From assembly GCF_023008405.1 (NCBI RefSeq), contig NZ_CP095376.1, positions 6,118,501-6,182,500 of the forward strand: 64,000 nt of DNA, in the 5' to 3' direction. Below the pieces are notes generated by a model. The model ran no database searches and was not told the origin of the DNA. It worked only from the letters and a program-made list of their open reading frames with translations. Below are positions 1-9,530 of the stretch, in pieces; within the stretch, counting starts at the first letter, position 1; each line of letters starts with the position of its first letter. The DNA is from Amycolatopsis sp. FBCC-B4732. GTDB taxonomy: Bacteria; Actinomycetota; Actinomycetes; Mycobacteriales; Pseudonocardiaceae. A program made the position numbers and the translations under genes.

Positions 1-485
1 AGCACGCCGACGGCCGGCGGCAGGTCGGAGCCGCGGCGGTGCAGGTAGGTCGCGGTCTGGCCCTCGAAGGCCACGACGCGGCGCAGCTCGAGCTTCTCGC
101 CGATGCGGGCCGAGAGCTCCTGGACGACCTCGTTGACGGTCTTGCCGTCGAGCTCGGCGGCCTTGAGCGCCTCGACGTCGGAGGTCTTGACGGTCTTCGC
201 GACCTCGACGATCTTCGCGGCGAGCGCCTGGAAGTCGGCGTTCTTGGCGACGAAGTCGGTCTCGGAGTCGAGTTCGATGAGGACACCGCCCTCGCCGGTG
301 ACCAGGCCCTCGGCGGTGGCGCGCTCGGCGCGCTTGCCGACGTCCTTGGCACCCTTGATGCGCAGGAACTCGACGGCCTTGTCGAAGTCGCCGCCGTTCT
401 CCTCGAGCGCCTTCTTGCAGTCCATCATGCCGGCGCCGGTCATCTCGCGCAGGCGCTTCACGTCAGCGGCGGTGTAGTTCGCCAT
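1..485 (-). CDS. tsf: Elongation factor Ts (3' end outside window)
   Basis: Guanine-nucleotide exchange factor that recycles EF-Tu during translation elongation in the cytoplasm. The visible 161 N-terminal residues begin [19 protein letters not shown] and contain the UBA-like N domain and the TDFVAKN signature (about residues 76-82) that contacts EF-Tu. The ATG lies at 485-483. It follows rpsB on the same strand, the usual rpsB-tsf order, with a strong hairpin between them that may set the rpsB:tsf ratio. The C-terminal part runs off the left edge of the window. Confidence 0.97.
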   Translation of the reverse strand, partial: MANYTAADVKRLREMTGAGMMDCKKALEENGGDFDKAVEFLRIKGAKDVGKRAERATAEGLVTGEGGVLIELDSETDFVAKNADFQALAAKIVEVAKTVKTSDVEALKAAELDGKTVNEVVQELSARIGEKLELRRVVAFEGQTATYLHRRGSDLPPAVGV

Positions 486-532
486 TCTGGTAGATCCGTC
501 CTTTTCAGGTACGTAAGTCTTGGAGGGTGCTA

Positions 533-568
533 CGCCCGTGCGGCCGGCCGGAGCCGGCCGCACGGGCG
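533..568 (-). terminator. Strong hairpin between rpsB and tsf
   Basis: A perfect 16-bp GC-rich stem (533-548 pairs with 553-568) with a 4-nt loop sits 8 bp after the rpsB stop and about 48 bp before the tsf start. There is no U-tract, which is common for actinobacterial terminators. Its place inside a conserved two-gene operon suggests partial termination or an mRNA processing/stability barrier. The structure is seen directly; the role is inferred. Confidence 0.75.
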
Positions 569-576
569 GGTGAACA

Positions 577-1449
577 TCAGGAGGAGGCGGTCGCCTGCTC
601 GGTCGGGGCCTCGACCGGAGCCTCGACGGCGGCAGCGGCCTCGGTCGCGTCGGCGGCGGCGGTCTCGGAGCCGGCGAGCAGCTCCTTCTCCCACTCGGCC
701 AGCGGCTCGTCCGCGGCGACACCCGGCTCGGGCTTCGTGTCGGCCGACGCACCGTTGCGGCTGGACCGCTGCATCAGACCGGCGGCCGCGGCCTCGGCGA
801 CGACCTTGGTCAGCAGCGCGGCCGACCGGATGGCGTCGTCGTTGCCCGGGATCGGGTAGTCGACCTCGTCCGGGTCGCAGTTGGTGTCCAGGATCGCGAC
901 GACCGGGATGTTCAGCTTGCGAGCCTCGCCGACGGCGATGTGCTCCTTCTTCGTGTCGACGATCCACACGATGCTGGGCACCTTGGCCATGTCGCGGATG
1001 CCGCCGAGGGTCTTCTCGAGCTTGTCCTTCTCACGGGTGAGCGTGAGGATCTCGCGCTTGGTGAGACCTTCGAAGCCGCCGGTCTGCTCGCGCGACTCGA
1101 GCTCCTTCAGGCGGAGGAGGCGCTTGTGCACGGTCTGGAAGTTGGTCAGCATGCCGCCGAGCCAGCGCTGGTTCACGTAGGGCATGCCCACGCGCGAGGC
1201 TTCGGCCGCGATGGCTTCCTGAGCCTGCTTCTTGGTGCCGACGAACATGATCGTGCCACCGTGCGCGACGGTTTCCTTGATGAACTCGAAGGCACGGTCG
1301 ATGTAGGTCAGCGTCTGCTGCAGGTCGATGATGTAGATGCCGTTGCGCTCGGTGAAGATGTAGCGCTTCATCTTCGGGTTCCACCGACGAGTCTGGTGCC
1401 CGAAGTGCACGCCGCTGTCGAGCAGCTGCTTCATGGTGACGACGGCCAT
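577..1449 (-). CDS. rpsB: 30S ribosomal protein S2
   Basis: Small-subunit ribosomal protein, 290 aa. It begins [20 protein letters not shown], which matches the universal S2 start; the reading frame stays open far upstream (to 2619), but that part is antisense shadow of the neighbouring gene, so the ATG at 1449 is chosen. S2 hallmarks FVGTKKQAQ and WLGGMLTNF are present. The last ~60 residues are an Ala/Glu-rich acidic tail typical of actinobacterial S2. A TAGAAT -10-like hexamer lies about 235 bp upstream. Confidence 0.97.
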   Translation of the reverse strand: MAVVTMKQLLDSGVHFGHQTRRWNPKMKRYIFTERNGIYIIDLQQTLTYIDRAFEFIKETVAHGGTIMFVGTKKQAQEAIAAEASRVGMPYVNQRWLGGMLTNFQTVHKRLLRLKELESREQTGGFEGLTKREILTLTREKDKLEKTLGGIRDMAKVPSIVWIVDTKKEHIAVGEARKLNIPVVAILDTNCDPDEVDYPIPGNDDAIRSAALLTKVVAEAAAAGLMQRSSRNGASADTKPEPGVAADEPLAEWEKELLAGSETAAADATEAAAAVEAPVEAPTEQATASS

Positions 1450-1684
1450 TGCCGGAATCACACCTCTTCTGTGTAGTGCGCGCCGGGTTCGATCGGCGCG
1501 CTGCTCGGTTTTGTCGCTCCCGGCCGGGTGGCCGTTCGCCCTGGTGCCCGTGGCGGCGTCCGGACCCGGAGGTGCTGAGGAACCCCTGGGACCGCCGGAC
1601 CCCGTGCGTCTCCCCCGCGTGGAAAATCGAGGGGAACGCGCACGTGCACGCGAAGTCAGTCCGCTCACACGGACCGCGCAAAAG

Positions 1685-1690
1685 ATTCTA
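1685..1690 (-). promoter_or_regulatory. Candidate -10 element for rpsB-tsf
   Basis: On the minus strand the sequence reads TAGAAT, one mismatch from TATAAT, followed by a long leader to rpsB. No convincing -35 is visible because the upstream stretch is G-rich. The remainder of 1450-1816 holds the rpsB leader and, on the other side, the DnaA-box pair and the upstream region of the M23 peptidase gene. No further gene is seen there. Confidence 0.4.
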
Positions 1691-1738
1691 CCCCCTCCCA
1701 CCACCCCACCCCCCACCGGCGGCGATTGAGCGACGGAG

Positions 1739-1766
1739 TTGTCCACAACGCCTCCGGTTATCCACA
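1739..1766 (+). other. Two tandem DnaA boxes
   Basis: TTGTCCACA (1739-1747) and TTATCCACA (1758-1766) both match the DnaA-box consensus TTRTCCACA and lie in the same orientation, 10 bp apart, in the intergenic region between rpsB and the M23 peptidase gene. TTGTCCACA is the form preferred in high-GC actinobacteria. Binding is inferred. Another TTGTCCACA (complement) occurs at 8751-8759 in the other large gene-less stretch. Confidence 0.5.
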
Positions 1767-1816
1767 GATTCACCGACGACCTCCCACGGCGGCCGCGGGT
1801 GCCGCAGGCTGGAGCC

Positions 1817-3115
1817 ATGGAGTCGATCATGCGTTTCCGGCACTGGCTGCCGGGGTGGGCAGGAGTGGTGTTCGTGCTGGTCGCGGCGGTGTCCGCGGGA
1901 TTGGGAGGTGCGGCTGGGACGGCTTTGGCGCCGGCCCGGGAGCCGGTTTCGGCGGGGCCCGAAACGGTGGTGACGGCCTCGGCGGTGGTGGCGTCGGAGC
2001 TGGGGATAGGTGGCGAGACGGCCGCTGATTTGGGGCCGCCGCCGACCTCCCCGCCGCTCGTCCCGGAGCTGCCCGCCGGGCGGTGGCCGCCGCCTTTGGG
2101 AGCCCCGCCGGCGGGGTCCCGATTGCTCGCACCGGGCCGCACCGAGACGCAGCCGGCTGTGTCGGCGGAGTCGCCATCGGCGGCGCCACGACTGCTCACG
2201 CGGGGCCGCACCGAAGCTCGGCTGGCTGCCCCCGCAGAGTCGTCGTCGGCGCGGTCACGGCCGCTCGCGCGGGGCCCCGCCGAGGCTCGGCCAGCTGCCC
2301 CCGCAGAGTCGCCATCGGCGGGGCCACGACTGCTCGCGCAAGCCCGCACCGAAGCTCGGCCAGCTGCCTCCGCAGAGTCGTCGTCGGCGGGGTCACGGTT
2401 ACTCGCACCTGGCCGCGCCGAAGCTCGGCCAGCTGCCCCGCCGGCGTTCCGGTCGGCACCACCACGACCGGCCGGACCGGCCCCCTCACCGGCCGCCATG
2501 CCGGTGTTCCCGTCGGCGGTGCCAAGACCACCCGAACCGGCGTCCGCCACGGCCGCGGCCGCCCTGGCGAAGTTCGCGAGCGGGCCCCCGCCGGCTCCCT
2601 CCTGGGCGAGCGCACTCATGGCCGTCTCGAATCCCGCCGCGGCGATCCGGGCCGATACCCCAGGGGCGTGGTCCGCGCCGGATGTGCGGCAGCCGCGGCT
2701 GTCCTGGCCGTTATCACCCGTTCCGGTGGTGGCGAAGTACTTCGACGCCCCCGAAACGCCCTACGGCGCCGGGCACCGCGGGGTCGACCTGGCCGCCGTG
2801 CCCGGGCAGGAGGTGCTCGCGGCCGATGCGGGCGTGGTCGTGTTCGTCGGGCCGGTGGGCGGGCGGACCGTCATCTCCGTCGACCACGACGGCGGGTTGC
2901 GCACCACCTACGAGCCCATCGCGCCGAAGGTGGCCGTCGGTGAGCAGGTCTACCGGGGGCAGGTGCTCGGGACCGTCCTCGCCGGGCACCCCGGCTGCCT
3001 GCTGGCGGCCTGCCTGCACTGGGGCGTGCGGCGGGGCGACGAGTACGTCGATCCCCTGGCCCTGACCGGCGAAGTGGGCGAATACCGGCTCAAGGCGTGG
3101 GGAGGTGATCGATGA
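1817..3115 (+). CDS. Secreted or membrane-anchored M23 (LytM) peptidase with Pro/Ala-rich repeats
   Basis: Predicted cell-wall endopeptidase of 432 aa. An N-terminal hydrophobic segment (about residues 13-38) acts as signal peptide or anchor. A long Ala/Pro/Arg-rich linker follows, containing five 23-residue repeats (residues 102-216), and then a C-terminal LytM domain with HRGVDLA (H320, D324) and LHWG (H401), the zinc ligands of M23 enzymes. So the active-site set looks complete. ATG 1817 is chosen over the TTG at 1739, which lies inside a DnaA box, and over ATG 1829. Its stop abuts the convergent whiG stop with no gap. Location between whiG and rpsB is conserved in actinobacteria. Confidence 0.88.
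   Translation: MESIMRFRHWLPGWAGVVFVLVAAVSAGLGGAAGTALAPAREPVSAGPETVVTASAVVASELGIGGETAADLGPPPTSPPLVPELPAGRWPPPLGAPPAGSRLLAPGRTETQPAVSAESPSAAPRLLTRGRTEARLAAPAESSSARSRPLARGPAEARPAAPAESPSAGPRLLAQARTEARPAASAESSSAGSRLLAPGRAEARPAAPPAFRSAPPRPAGPAPSPAAMPVFPSAVPRPPEPASATAAAALAKFASGPPPAPSWASALMAVSNPAAAIRADTPGAWSAPDVRQPRLSWPLSPVPVVAKYFDAPETPYGAGHRGVDLAAVPGQEVLAADAGVVVFVGPVGGRTVISVDHDGGLRTTYEPIAPKVAVGEQVYRGQVLGTVLAGHPGCLLAACLHWGVRRGDEYVDPLALTGEVGEYRLKAWGGDR
2120..2464 (+). repeat. Five 69-bp in-frame tandem repeats in the M23 peptidase linker
   Basis: Five consecutive units of 23 codons, each close to [23 protein letters not shown]. The units keep frame and length while the residues vary, giving a flexible, probably wall-spanning spacer. 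Copy number could vary between strains. Confidence 0.85.
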
Positions 3116-4099
3116 TCAGGTGCCGGTCTGCTCGACGAGCTTGGCGCGCAGGCGCATGACGGCCCGGGTGTGCAGCTGGCTGACCCGCGACTCGGTGACA
3201 CCGAGGACCTTGCCGATCTCGGCGAGGGTCAGGCTCTCGAAGTAGTAGAGGCTGACGACGATCTTGTCGCGCTCGGTGAGCTGCGCGATCGCCTGCGCGA
3301 GCTGGCGGCGGTTGTCCTGGTCGACGAGCACCGCGACCGGGTCGACGGCGTCGTCGTCGGGCAGCGTGTCGACCAGTGACCCGCTGTCCTTGCCGGCGGC
3401 CACCAGGTCCTCCAGCGCGACGACGCTGGTCAGCTGCAGCTGGCCGTAGAAGTCGCGCAGGTCGTCGAGGCCGATGCCGAGTTCGGCGGCGAGCTCCGCG
3501 TCGGTCGGCGTGCGGTGCAGGCGGGCGCCGAGGCGCTCCATCGCGCGCTCGGCCTCCTTGGCCTTGCTGCGGACCGCGCGGGGCACCCAGTCCTGCGACC
3601 GGAGGTCGTCGAGGATGGCGCCGCGGATGCGCTGCATCGCGTACGTCTCGAAGCGCAGGCCGCGCTCGGGGTCGAACTTCTCGATCGCGTCGACGAGGCC
3701 GAAGATGCCCGACTGCACGAGGTCACCGACGTCGACGTGCGTGGGCAGGCCGGTGCCGACCCGGCCCGCGACGTACTTGACCAGCGGGGCGTAGTGCAGC
3801 ACGAGCCGATCGCGCGACGCCTGGTCGGGGCTGTCGGCGAACTGCTGCCACAGCGCCGCGATCCCGGCGTCGACGTCGTAGCCGGCGCGGGTGTCCGCGG
3901 GCGCGGCGGCCTCACCGTGAGTGGTCACTCCGGCGGCTTCGGTCACGTGCGGTCCTGCGGTCATTGCACAGTCGTTCTCGGCATGCGGCTCAGTGTCGTC
4001 TCCGTGCTCGTGCGGATGCGCGTGCGCCGCCGGGCCCGCTGCTGACGACCCCGGCGAGACCCCCGGGGCCGCCTCAGGCCCTGGGGTGCGCTCGGTCAT
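3116..4099 (-). CDS. whiG: RNA polymerase sigma factor of the WhiG/FliA family
   Basis: Sigma-28-type factor, 327 aa. After an unusual ~85-residue low-complexity N-terminus rich in His, Ala and Glu come region 2 ([17 protein letters not shown] ... [15 protein letters not shown]), region 3 and region 4 with the -35-binding helix-turn-helix ([20 protein letters not shown]). In sporulating actinomycetes WhiG commits aerial hyphae to spore formation; in non-sporulators the target set is unknown. Its start overlaps the end of xerC by 26 bp, indicating co-transcription. An internal ATG 45 codons in, or a later GTG, may be the real start because the extra N-terminus lacks sigma features. Confidence 0.9.
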   Translation of the reverse strand: MTERTPGPEAAPGVSPGSSAAGPAAHAHPHEHGDDTEPHAENDCAMTAGPHVTEAAGVTTHGEAAAPADTRAGYDVDAGIAALWQQFADSPDQASRDRLVLHYAPLVKYVAGRVGTGLPTHVDVGDLVQSGIFGLVDAIEKFDPERGLRFETYAMQRIRGAILDDLRSQDWVPRAVRSKAKEAERAMERLGARLHRTPTDAELAAELGIGLDDLRDFYGQLQLTSVVALEDLVAAGKDSGSLVDTLPDDDAVDPVAVLVDQDNRRQLAQAIAQLTERDKIVVSLYYFESLTLAEIGKVLGVTESRVSQLHTRAVMRLRAKLVEQTGT

Positions 4100-5054
4100 G
4101 GATCGCTTTCAACCGGTCGACGGTCACATGAGTGTAGAGCTGCGTCGTGGCAAGCGTAGCGTGACCAAGCAGTTCCTGAACGCTCCTGAGATCCGCGCCC
4201 CCTTCGAGCAGATGCGTCGCGGCGGAATGACGCAGGCCGTGGGGCCCCATGTCGAGCGCTCCGGGCACCGCCGTGACGGCGTCGTGCACCACGCGCCGCA
4301 CCGCCCGCGGGTCGACGCGTTTGCCGCGGACACCGAGGAAAAGCGCGGGCTCAGCGCCGTCACCACCGCTTTCGGCGACGATCTTCGGCCGCCCCTCGTC
4401 GATCCAGTCGGTCAGCGCCGCCGCCGCCGGCACGCCGAACGGGACCACTCGTTCCTTCGCGCCCTTGCCGAGCACCGTGACGACACGCCGGGAGAAGTCG
4501 GCGCCGCCGACGTCCAGCCCGCACAACTCCGACACGCGGATGCCGGTGGCGTAGAGCAGCTCGACGATCGCGCGATCACGCAGTGCGACCGGATCGCGTT
4601 GCTCCGCACCCGCCGCCGACGCCTGCATCACCTCCCCCGCCTGCCCGGCGCGCAGCACCCCGGGCAGGGTGCGGTGCGCCCGCGGGGCGGCGAGCCGCCC
4701 GCCCGGGTCGGTGGCCAGGACGCCGGTCCGGTGTGCCCAGGCGGTGAACGTCCGCGCCGAGGCGGCCCGCCGCGCGAGCGTCGTGCGGCTCGCCCCACCG
4801 GACTGCTGCGCGGCGAGCCACGCCCGCAGCCGCGCGAGATCGAGGTCGGCGAGGCCGCCACCGCCGTCCACGACGAAGCCCAGCAGCGAGACGGCATCTC
4901 CGATGTACGCGCGGACGGTGTGCGCGGACAGGCCCCGCTCGAGCCCGAGATGCCGTTCGTACCCGGTGACGACGGCCCGGACGGGCTCGGGCAACGCGGC
5001 CCGGAGCGCGCGCAGATCGGGACGGCGGGCCCGGCCGGAGCGTGGTGACGGCAT
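4074..5054 (-). CDS. xerC: Tyrosine recombinase XerC
   Basis: Site-specific recombinase for chromosome dimer resolution at dif, 326 aa. The N-terminal SAM-like core-binding domain (about 20-125) precedes the catalytic domain, where the expected residues can be seen: R173 (GIRVSEL), K197 (LGKGAKER), H272 and R275 (HGLRHSAA), H298 (LGHATL) and nucleophile Y307 (QLYTHV). The ATG at 5054 is preferred because upstream residues in the open frame have no family resemblance. It lies between dprA and whiG, its usual actinobacterial place, and overlaps whiG. Confidence 0.93.
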   Translation of the reverse strand: MPSPRSGRARRPDLRALRAALPEPVRAVVTGYERHLGLERGLSAHTVRAYIGDAVSLLGFVVDGGGGLADLDLARLRAWLAAQQSGGASRTTLARRAASARTFTAWAHRTGVLATDPGGRLAAPRAHRTLPGVLRAGQAGEVMQASAAGAEQRDPVALRDRAIVELLYATGIRVSELCGLDVGGADFSRRVVTVLGKGAKERVVPFGVPAAAALTDWIDEGRPKIVAESGGDGAEPALFLGVRGKRVDPRAVRRVVHDAVTAVPGALDMGPHGLRHSAATHLLEGGADLRSVQELLGHATLATTQLYTHVTVDRLKAIHDRAHPRA

Positions 5055-5157
5055 GGATGTCACGCTGCGCGAACTACCGCCCGCGGTCAAGGATCGCCAC
5101 GCGGGCCCACCGGACCGGCCGAACCCCATCGACGATTTCGGCCGGATTTCGTGGCGT

Positions 5158-6747
5158 TCACGAGCTTTCCCTCCGCCGTCGCCACCCGGCTTCCCCGCGG
5201 ACGGCGAATCCGTCGATCTCCAGTGCCGGCAGCAAGGCCCGCACCCGCCGCAGCGGGATGCCGGCTTCGACCGCGATCTCCGCGTCGGACCGGTCCGCGC
5301 GCACTACGAGTGCCTCGTAGGTGCGCAGTGCTTCGGGGCCCAGCCGGTCGGTGGACCGCTTCTGCCGGCCGGACGCGGTGTCCTCGGCGATGCCGAAGTG
5401 GCCGACCGTCTCGAGGACCTGGTCGATCGTCGAGACCAGCGTCGCCCGCGAGTCACGGATCAGCTCGTGGCAGCCGATGGACATCGCGGACGAGATCGGT
5501 CCGGGCAACGCCATCACGATCTTGCCGAAGGCACCGGCGGTGCTCGCGGTGTTGCGTGCGCCGCTGCGCCGGCCGGCTTCGACCACCACGGTGCCCTCGG
5601 TGAGGGCGGCGATGAGCCGGTTGCGGACGAGGAAGCGGTGCCGCGCCGGCGGGGTGCCGGGCGGGTACTCGCTGACGACCGCGCCACCGGACCGCGCGAT
5701 CCGGTTCAGCAGCCCGACGTGGCCGGCCGGATAACCGGCGTCGACGGCACAGCCGAGCACCGCGACGGTGACCCCGTCGGCGGCGAGCGCACCGCGGTGC
5801 GCCGCCCCGTCGATGCCGTACGCCGCGCCCGAGAACACCGGCACGCCCCGGCCGGCCAGCCCGTAGGCGAGTTCGGCGGCGTGGTGTTCGCCGTACTCGG
5901 TGGCCGAGCGGGCCCCGACGATGGCCACGGCCCGATCGGTGGCGGTGCCGAGCGCGACCTCGCCGGACACCCACAACGCCAGCGGCGGCACGGCTTCGGC
6001 CACCCCGCGCAGCGCGGCTTGGTCGAGGGCGAGCAGCGGCCAGGCGGGCCACTCGTCGTCCTCAGGCATGACCAGCCGGGCGCCGACTTCGGCGGCGCGG
6101 GCGAAGTCCTGGGCGACCAGGTTGTAATCCCGCCGGGCTTCGGTCGCCTTCAGCACCTCCGGCGGGCAGTCGCCGGCGCGGACCCGTCTGGCGGCCGCGA
6201 TCGGTCCGTGCTCGGCCACGAAGGCAATTAGGGCGGGCGCCGGTGGTTCGGCTACCCGCAGGAGGTACGCGCGGGCCTGGCGGATCTCGTCGGGGTGCTT
6301 GCCCGCACCCGCTTGGCGAAGTCCGGGGCTCGGGCCTCCTGCTCCGGGACGGTCGGTGCGCGGCCCGCCACCTGCTTGTGGAAGCTCGGCGCTCGAGCCG
6401 CCATCCGCCTGCGGAAGATCGACGCTCGCACCATCAAGCTCCGGGTTCGTGCCGCCACCTGCTTGCGGAAGCTCGGTGCTCGAGCCGCTGCCCGCCCGCG
6501 GGAGGCCGGTAGTCGGGCCGCCACTCTCCCGGGAGGGCTCGGGGCTCGGGCCAACGGCCGCCCGCGGGAGGTCGATGCTCGGGCCGCAGCCCTCCCGGGA
6601 AAGCTCGGGGCTCGGGCCAACGGCCACTCGGGGAAGCTCGGGGCTCGGGCCAACCGCCGCTCGGGGGAGCTCGGTGCTCGGGTTCCCGCCCACTCGCGGG
6701 AGTTCCGGGCGTGCGCCACCATTTGACTGCGGGAGTTCGGTTGTCAT
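5158..6747 (-). CDS. dprA: DNA-processing protein DprA with a repeat-rich N-terminal extension
   Basis: Rossmann-fold protein that loads RecA on incoming single-stranded DNA during transformation; 529 aa against about 300-400 for most homologues. The start ATG overlaps the comM stop in an ATGA, which fixes the start. Residues 4-152 consist of about 14 undecapeptide repeats (consensus E-L-P-R-A-G-G-G-P-S-P). The DprA core follows, with [10 protein letters not shown], the [11 protein letters not shown] loop, RNRLIAALT and [11 protein letters not shown], and a C-terminal winged-helix-like segment. It is the third gene of yraN-comM-dprA, a DNA-uptake operon. The extension looks disordered and its role is unknown. 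Confidence 0.93.
   Translation of the reverse strand: MTTELPQSNGGARPELPRVGGNPSTELPRAAVGPSPELPRVAVGPSPELSREGCGPSIDLPRAAVGPSPEPSRESGGPTTGLPRAGSGSSTELPQAGGGTNPELDGASVDLPQADGGSSAELPQAGGGPRTDRPGAGGPSPGLRQAGAGKHPDEIRQARAYLLRVAEPPAPALIAFVAEHGPIAAARRVRAGDCPPEVLKATEARRDYNLVAQDFARAAEVGARLVMPEDDEWPAWPLLALDQAALRGVAEAVPPLALWVSGEVALGTATDRAVAIVGARSATEYGEHHAAELAYGLAGRGVPVFSGAAYGIDGAAHRGALAADGVTVAVLGCAVDAGYPAGHVGLLNRIARSGGAVVSEYPPGTPPARHRFLVRNRLIAALTEGTVVVEAGRRSGARNTASTAGAFGKIVMALPGPISSAMSIGCHELIRDSRATLVSTIDQVLETVGHFGIAEDTASGRQKRSTDRLGPEALRTYEALVVRADRSDAEIAVEAGIPLRRVRALLPALEIDGFAVRGEAGWRRRRESS
6292..6738 (-). repeat. About fourteen 33-bp repeats coding an undecapeptide in dprA
   Basis: Tandem units of 11 codons such as [33 protein letters not shown] and [11 protein letters not shown]; one unit is shortened to 7 residues and one to 10. 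Frame is kept throughout. The periodicity makes repeat-like shadow reading frames on the opposite strand. Slippage or unequal recombination is the likely origin. Confidence 0.9.
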
Positions 6748-8255
6748 GCCGCCACCCGCTCGCGGAAGTCCAGGGCTGCGCCTACTTGTTCGGCGCCGGG
6801 GCGGGGCTCGCCGTCCAGGTCGGCCAGGGTCCACGCGATGCGTAGGCAGCGGTCGGCGCCGCGGCCGCTCAGGGCTCCGCGGTCCATGGCTCGGTCCAGC
6901 AGGATCGTTGCGTCGGGTGGTAGGGCGAACTCGCGGCGCAGGGCCGGTCCGGGGACCTCCGAGTTGGACAGCCAGCCGTGGGCATGCCACCTTTGCGCCG
7001 CGCGTTCGCGAGCCGTGAGGACCCTCTCGCGGACCGTTTGCGACGGCTCCGCCGCGTCGGCGTCGTGTGCGCTGATGGCGCTCAGCGGCCTCAGGCGGAC
7101 CCGCAGGTCCACGCGGTCGAGCAGGGGTCCGGAAAGCTTGCCCAGGTAGCGGCGGCGGGCGTTCGGCGAACACACGCAGTCGGCGTCCTTCGGGGGCGCG
7201 CACGCGCACGGGTTGGTGGCCAGCACCAGCTGGAAACGGGCTGGATACGTGATTGCGCCTTTGACCCGGGCGATGCGGACTTCGCCCTCTTCGAGGACGG
7301 TTCGGAGGGACTCGAGGCATTGGCCGCCGAACTCGCAGACCTCGTCGAGGAACAGGACGCCGCGGTGGGCTCGGCTGATCGCGCCCGGCATGGCGATGCC
7401 GCTGCCGCCGCCGATCAGCGCCGGTACGGAGATCGAATAGTGCGGGGCGACGAACGGGGGCACCGTGACCAGCGGGGAGGACTTCGACAGCGAGCCGTCG
7501 ACCGAGTGCACCGCGGTCACCTCCAGGGATTCCTCGGAGGTGAGCTGCGGGAGGAGGCCCGGCAGGCGCCTCGCCAGCATCGTCTTGCCCACCCCGGGCG
7601 GGCCGGTCAGGAGGAGGTGGTGGCCACCTGCCGCGGCGACCTCCAGGGCCCAGCGTGCTTCCGGTTGGCCGACGACGTCCGCGAGGTCCGGGACCTCCGG
7701 AGGGGGCACCGGGCCGGGTGGTTCGGGGCGGGCCAGATCGCCTTCGCGCTTCAGCCACGCCACGAACTCCCGCAGGTGGGGGGCGCCTGCCACCTCCATT
7801 CCGTCGACGAGGCCCGCCTCGACGAGCGAGTCCGTCGGGACGACGGCCTTTCCGTAACCGGCCGCGCGGGCTGCGAGCAGGCCCGGGAGGATGCCGCGCA
7901 CCGCTCGGATCCGGCCGTCCAGAGCGAGCTCGCCGAGCAACACCGTGTTGAGGAGGCGCGTCGCGGGAACGGCGCCCGATGCCGCGAGTACCGCCGCCGC
8001 GATGCCCAGGTCGAACGCGGAGCCCATCTTGGGGAGGTTGGCCGGGGACAGGCCGAGCGTCACCTTGCCGTCCGGCCACGGCTGCCCGGAATTGCGGACG
8101 GCGGACCGGACGCGGTCCTTCGCCTCGCGCAAGCCGGCGTCGGGGAGGCCCACGAGGGTGATCCGGCTGAGTCCGCCGCCGAGGTCGGCCTCGATCTCGA
8201 TGACTCGGCCTTCGATGCCGAGGAGGCCGGCTGACCAGGCCTTGGCGATGGGCAT
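6744..8255 (-). CDS. comM: ComM/YifB-type Mg-chelatase-like AAA+ helicase
   Basis: 503-aa member of the YifB/ComM family; ComM promotes branch migration during natural transformation in other bacteria. Starts MPIAKAWSAGLLGIEG, typical for the family. The N-terminal LonC/ChlI-like domain is followed by the AAA+ core with Walker A GPPGVGKT, Walker B GVLFLDEV and the family Cys cluster (NPCACAPPKDADCVCSPNARRRY), then a C-terminal lid with the sensor region RADRCLRIAWTLADL. Its ATG shares one base with the yraN stop (TGATG), and its stop overlaps dprA: tight coupling. Confidence 0.94.
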   Translation of the reverse strand: MPIAKAWSAGLLGIEGRVIEIEADLGGGLSRITLVGLPDAGLREAKDRVRSAVRNSGQPWPDGKVTLGLSPANLPKMGSAFDLGIAAAVLAASGAVPATRLLNTVLLGELALDGRIRAVRGILPGLLAARAAGYGKAVVPTDSLVEAGLVDGMEVAGAPHLREFVAWLKREGDLARPEPPGPVPPPEVPDLADVVGQPEARWALEVAAAGGHHLLLTGPPGVGKTMLARRLPGLLPQLTSEESLEVTAVHSVDGSLSKSSPLVTVPPFVAPHYSISVPALIGGGSGIAMPGAISRAHRGVLFLDEVCEFGGQCLESLRTVLEEGEVRIARVKGAITYPARFQLVLATNPCACAPPKDADCVCSPNARRRYLGKLSGPLLDRVDLRVRLRPLSAISAHDADAAEPSQTVRERVLTARERAAQRWHAHGWLSNSEVPGPALRREFALPPDATILLDRAMDRGALSGRGADRCLRIAWTLADLDGEPRPGAEQVGAALDFRERVAA

Positions 8256-8632
8256 CAGAACGCCGCCTCGATGTGCTGGAGGCGGGGGCTGGTGCCCGGT
8301 TCGGCGAGGATGGTGACGACGTCGTAGCGGACCGGGCACCAGCCGATGCGGAAGTGGCTCAGCCAGCGTTGGGCGGCTCGGCGGACGCGGCCGGCCTTCT
8401 CCTCGGTGACGGTCTCCGTCGGGAGGCCGAACTCGGTGCCGGTGCGGGTCTTGACCTCGCAGACGATGACCCGGGTGCGATCGGTGAAGACCAGGTCCAA
8501 CTCGCCTTCGCGGCAGCGCCAGTTGCGGGCGAGCAGGACGAGGCCGCGTTCCTGCAGGTGGCGGAGGGCCAGGTCTTCGCCCCAGGCGCCCAGGTCTCGG
8601 CGGTGTTTTGCGAGCTCGTCGGTGCCCGGCAT
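8255..8632 (-). CDS. YraN family (UPF0102) nuclease-fold protein
   Basis: 125-aa protein of the conserved UPF0102 family with an endonuclease-like fold. Motifs: GAWGEDLALRHL near the N-terminus and REGELDLVFTD with CEVKTRTG, which resemble the D/E...ExK metal site of restriction-like nucleases. First gene of the yraN-comM-dprA-(xerC-whiG) cluster and probably involved in handling DNA, although its exact role is not known. Start ATG at 8632. Confidence 0.88.
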   Translation of the reverse strand: MPGTDELAKHRRDLGAWGEDLALRHLQERGLVLLARNWRCREGELDLVFTDRTRVIVCEVKTRTGTEFGLPTETVTEEKAGRVRRAAQRWLSHFRIGWCPVRYDVVTILAEPGTSPRLQHIEAAF

Positions 8633-9149
8633 CGTGTTCGCCCCCTCGTCGGTCCGCGCCGGTCACCGGGGCGGTCCCGGCGATCACGGTGCGTGTGCGT
8701 TCGACGATGCCAGCGGGCGGAGGGGGCCGACCAGAGCCGATTCGCGCAGCTGTGGACAACCGGGGTGCTGGGGACAACCGGTCCCGGACCGCGGCGGAAG
8801 TGCCCCGAACTGTCGGTGCGGTGTGCTAGGAGCGGCCCGGCCACAAGCGCTGGGCTCGAAGGGGTCGGGATCCGCGGCCGCCGAGCCAGGGATGGTCCGG
8901 GACGCACGAGGATCGGCGGGGCGACGCCTCAGCAGAGGGCAGGGGCCGACGGGCTGCGTGGTCACCAGGAGGGCAACACACGCGCAGACCTCAGGAGGAC
9001 GAGGGAGGGCGACGCACGTCCGAGGGGCTCGGATGCCGCACCGAGCAGAGGGGGAAAGGGCGGATCGGGACGGGCCGCGCGCGCTCGGCAGTGCCCCGGA
9101 CCTCTCGGTGCGCGGTGCCAGGGCCGAAATCGAGCCGTGGACGCACGAA
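8633..9149. other. Gene-less 517-bp stretch upstream of yraN
   Basis: No reading frame here looks like a real gene on either strand. Visible content: one perfect DnaA box (complement of TTGTCCACA, 8751-8759) beside a near-match (about 8771-8779), and an imperfect direct repeat of about 22 bp (8799-8820 and 9090-9112; AGTGCCCCG ... TCGGTGCG). It presumably carries the promoter for yraN-comM-dprA on its left side. Confidence 0.5.
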
Positions 9150-9195
9150 AAGAACCGCGCCGCCTCACCCGTTCAGGTGAGGCGGCGCGGTTCTT
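9150..9195 (-). terminator. Terminator after DUF2469 gene
   Basis: A perfect 20-bp stem (9150-9169 with 9176-9195) and a 6-nt loop, starting 12 bp after the DUF2469 stop codon. The left arm begins with A-residues and the right arm ends in TTCTT, so on the minus strand it ends lepB-rnhB-DUF2469 transcription; it could also work in the other direction. Confidence 0.88.
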
Positions 9196-9206
9196 CGGAG
9201 ACTGGG

Positions 9207-9530
9207 TCAGCCCGAGAACGGGCCGTCTTCCGGGAGACGCAAGTCCGGCTTGTCGAGCTCCTCCACGTTCACGTCCTTGAACGTGATGACCCGGACGTGC
9301 TTGACGAAACGGGCCGGGCGGTACATGTCCCAGACCCACGCGTCCGACATGCGGACCTCGAAGTACACCTCGCCGCCGCCGTCGCGGACCTGGACGTCCA
9401 CTGCGTTGGCCAGGTAGAACCGCCGCTCGGTCTCCACCACGTACGAGAACTGACCCACTATGTCGCGGTACTCGCGGTACAGCGAGAGCTCCATCTCGGT
9501 CTCGTACTTCTCGAGATCCTCTGCGCTCAT
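9207..9530 (-). CDS. DUF2469 conserved actinobacterial protein
   Basis: 107-aa cytoplasmic protein, highly conserved in actinobacteria next to rnhB. Characteristic start MSAEDLEKYETEMELSLYRE and the YLANAVDVQVRDGG segment. Function is not established. It overlaps the rnhB stop by 4 bp (ATGA), so the two are translationally coupled, and it ends just before a strong terminator. Confidence 0.9.
   Translation of the reverse strand: MSAEDLEKYETEMELSLYREYRDIVGQFSYVVETERRFYLANAVDVQVRDGGGEVYFEVRMSDAWVWDMYRPARFVKHVRVITFKDVNVEELDKPDLRLPEDGPFSG

Noticed and set aside
577..2619. 680-residue version of ribosomal protein S2
   Set aside because: S2 similarity starts at residue 391; the upstream part is antisense to the M23 peptidase repeats.
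6252..6726. Repeat-containing frames on both strands in the dprA 5' region
   Set aside because: The 33-bp periodicity gives repetitive translations in every frame; only the dprA frame is coupled to comM and continues into a DprA core.
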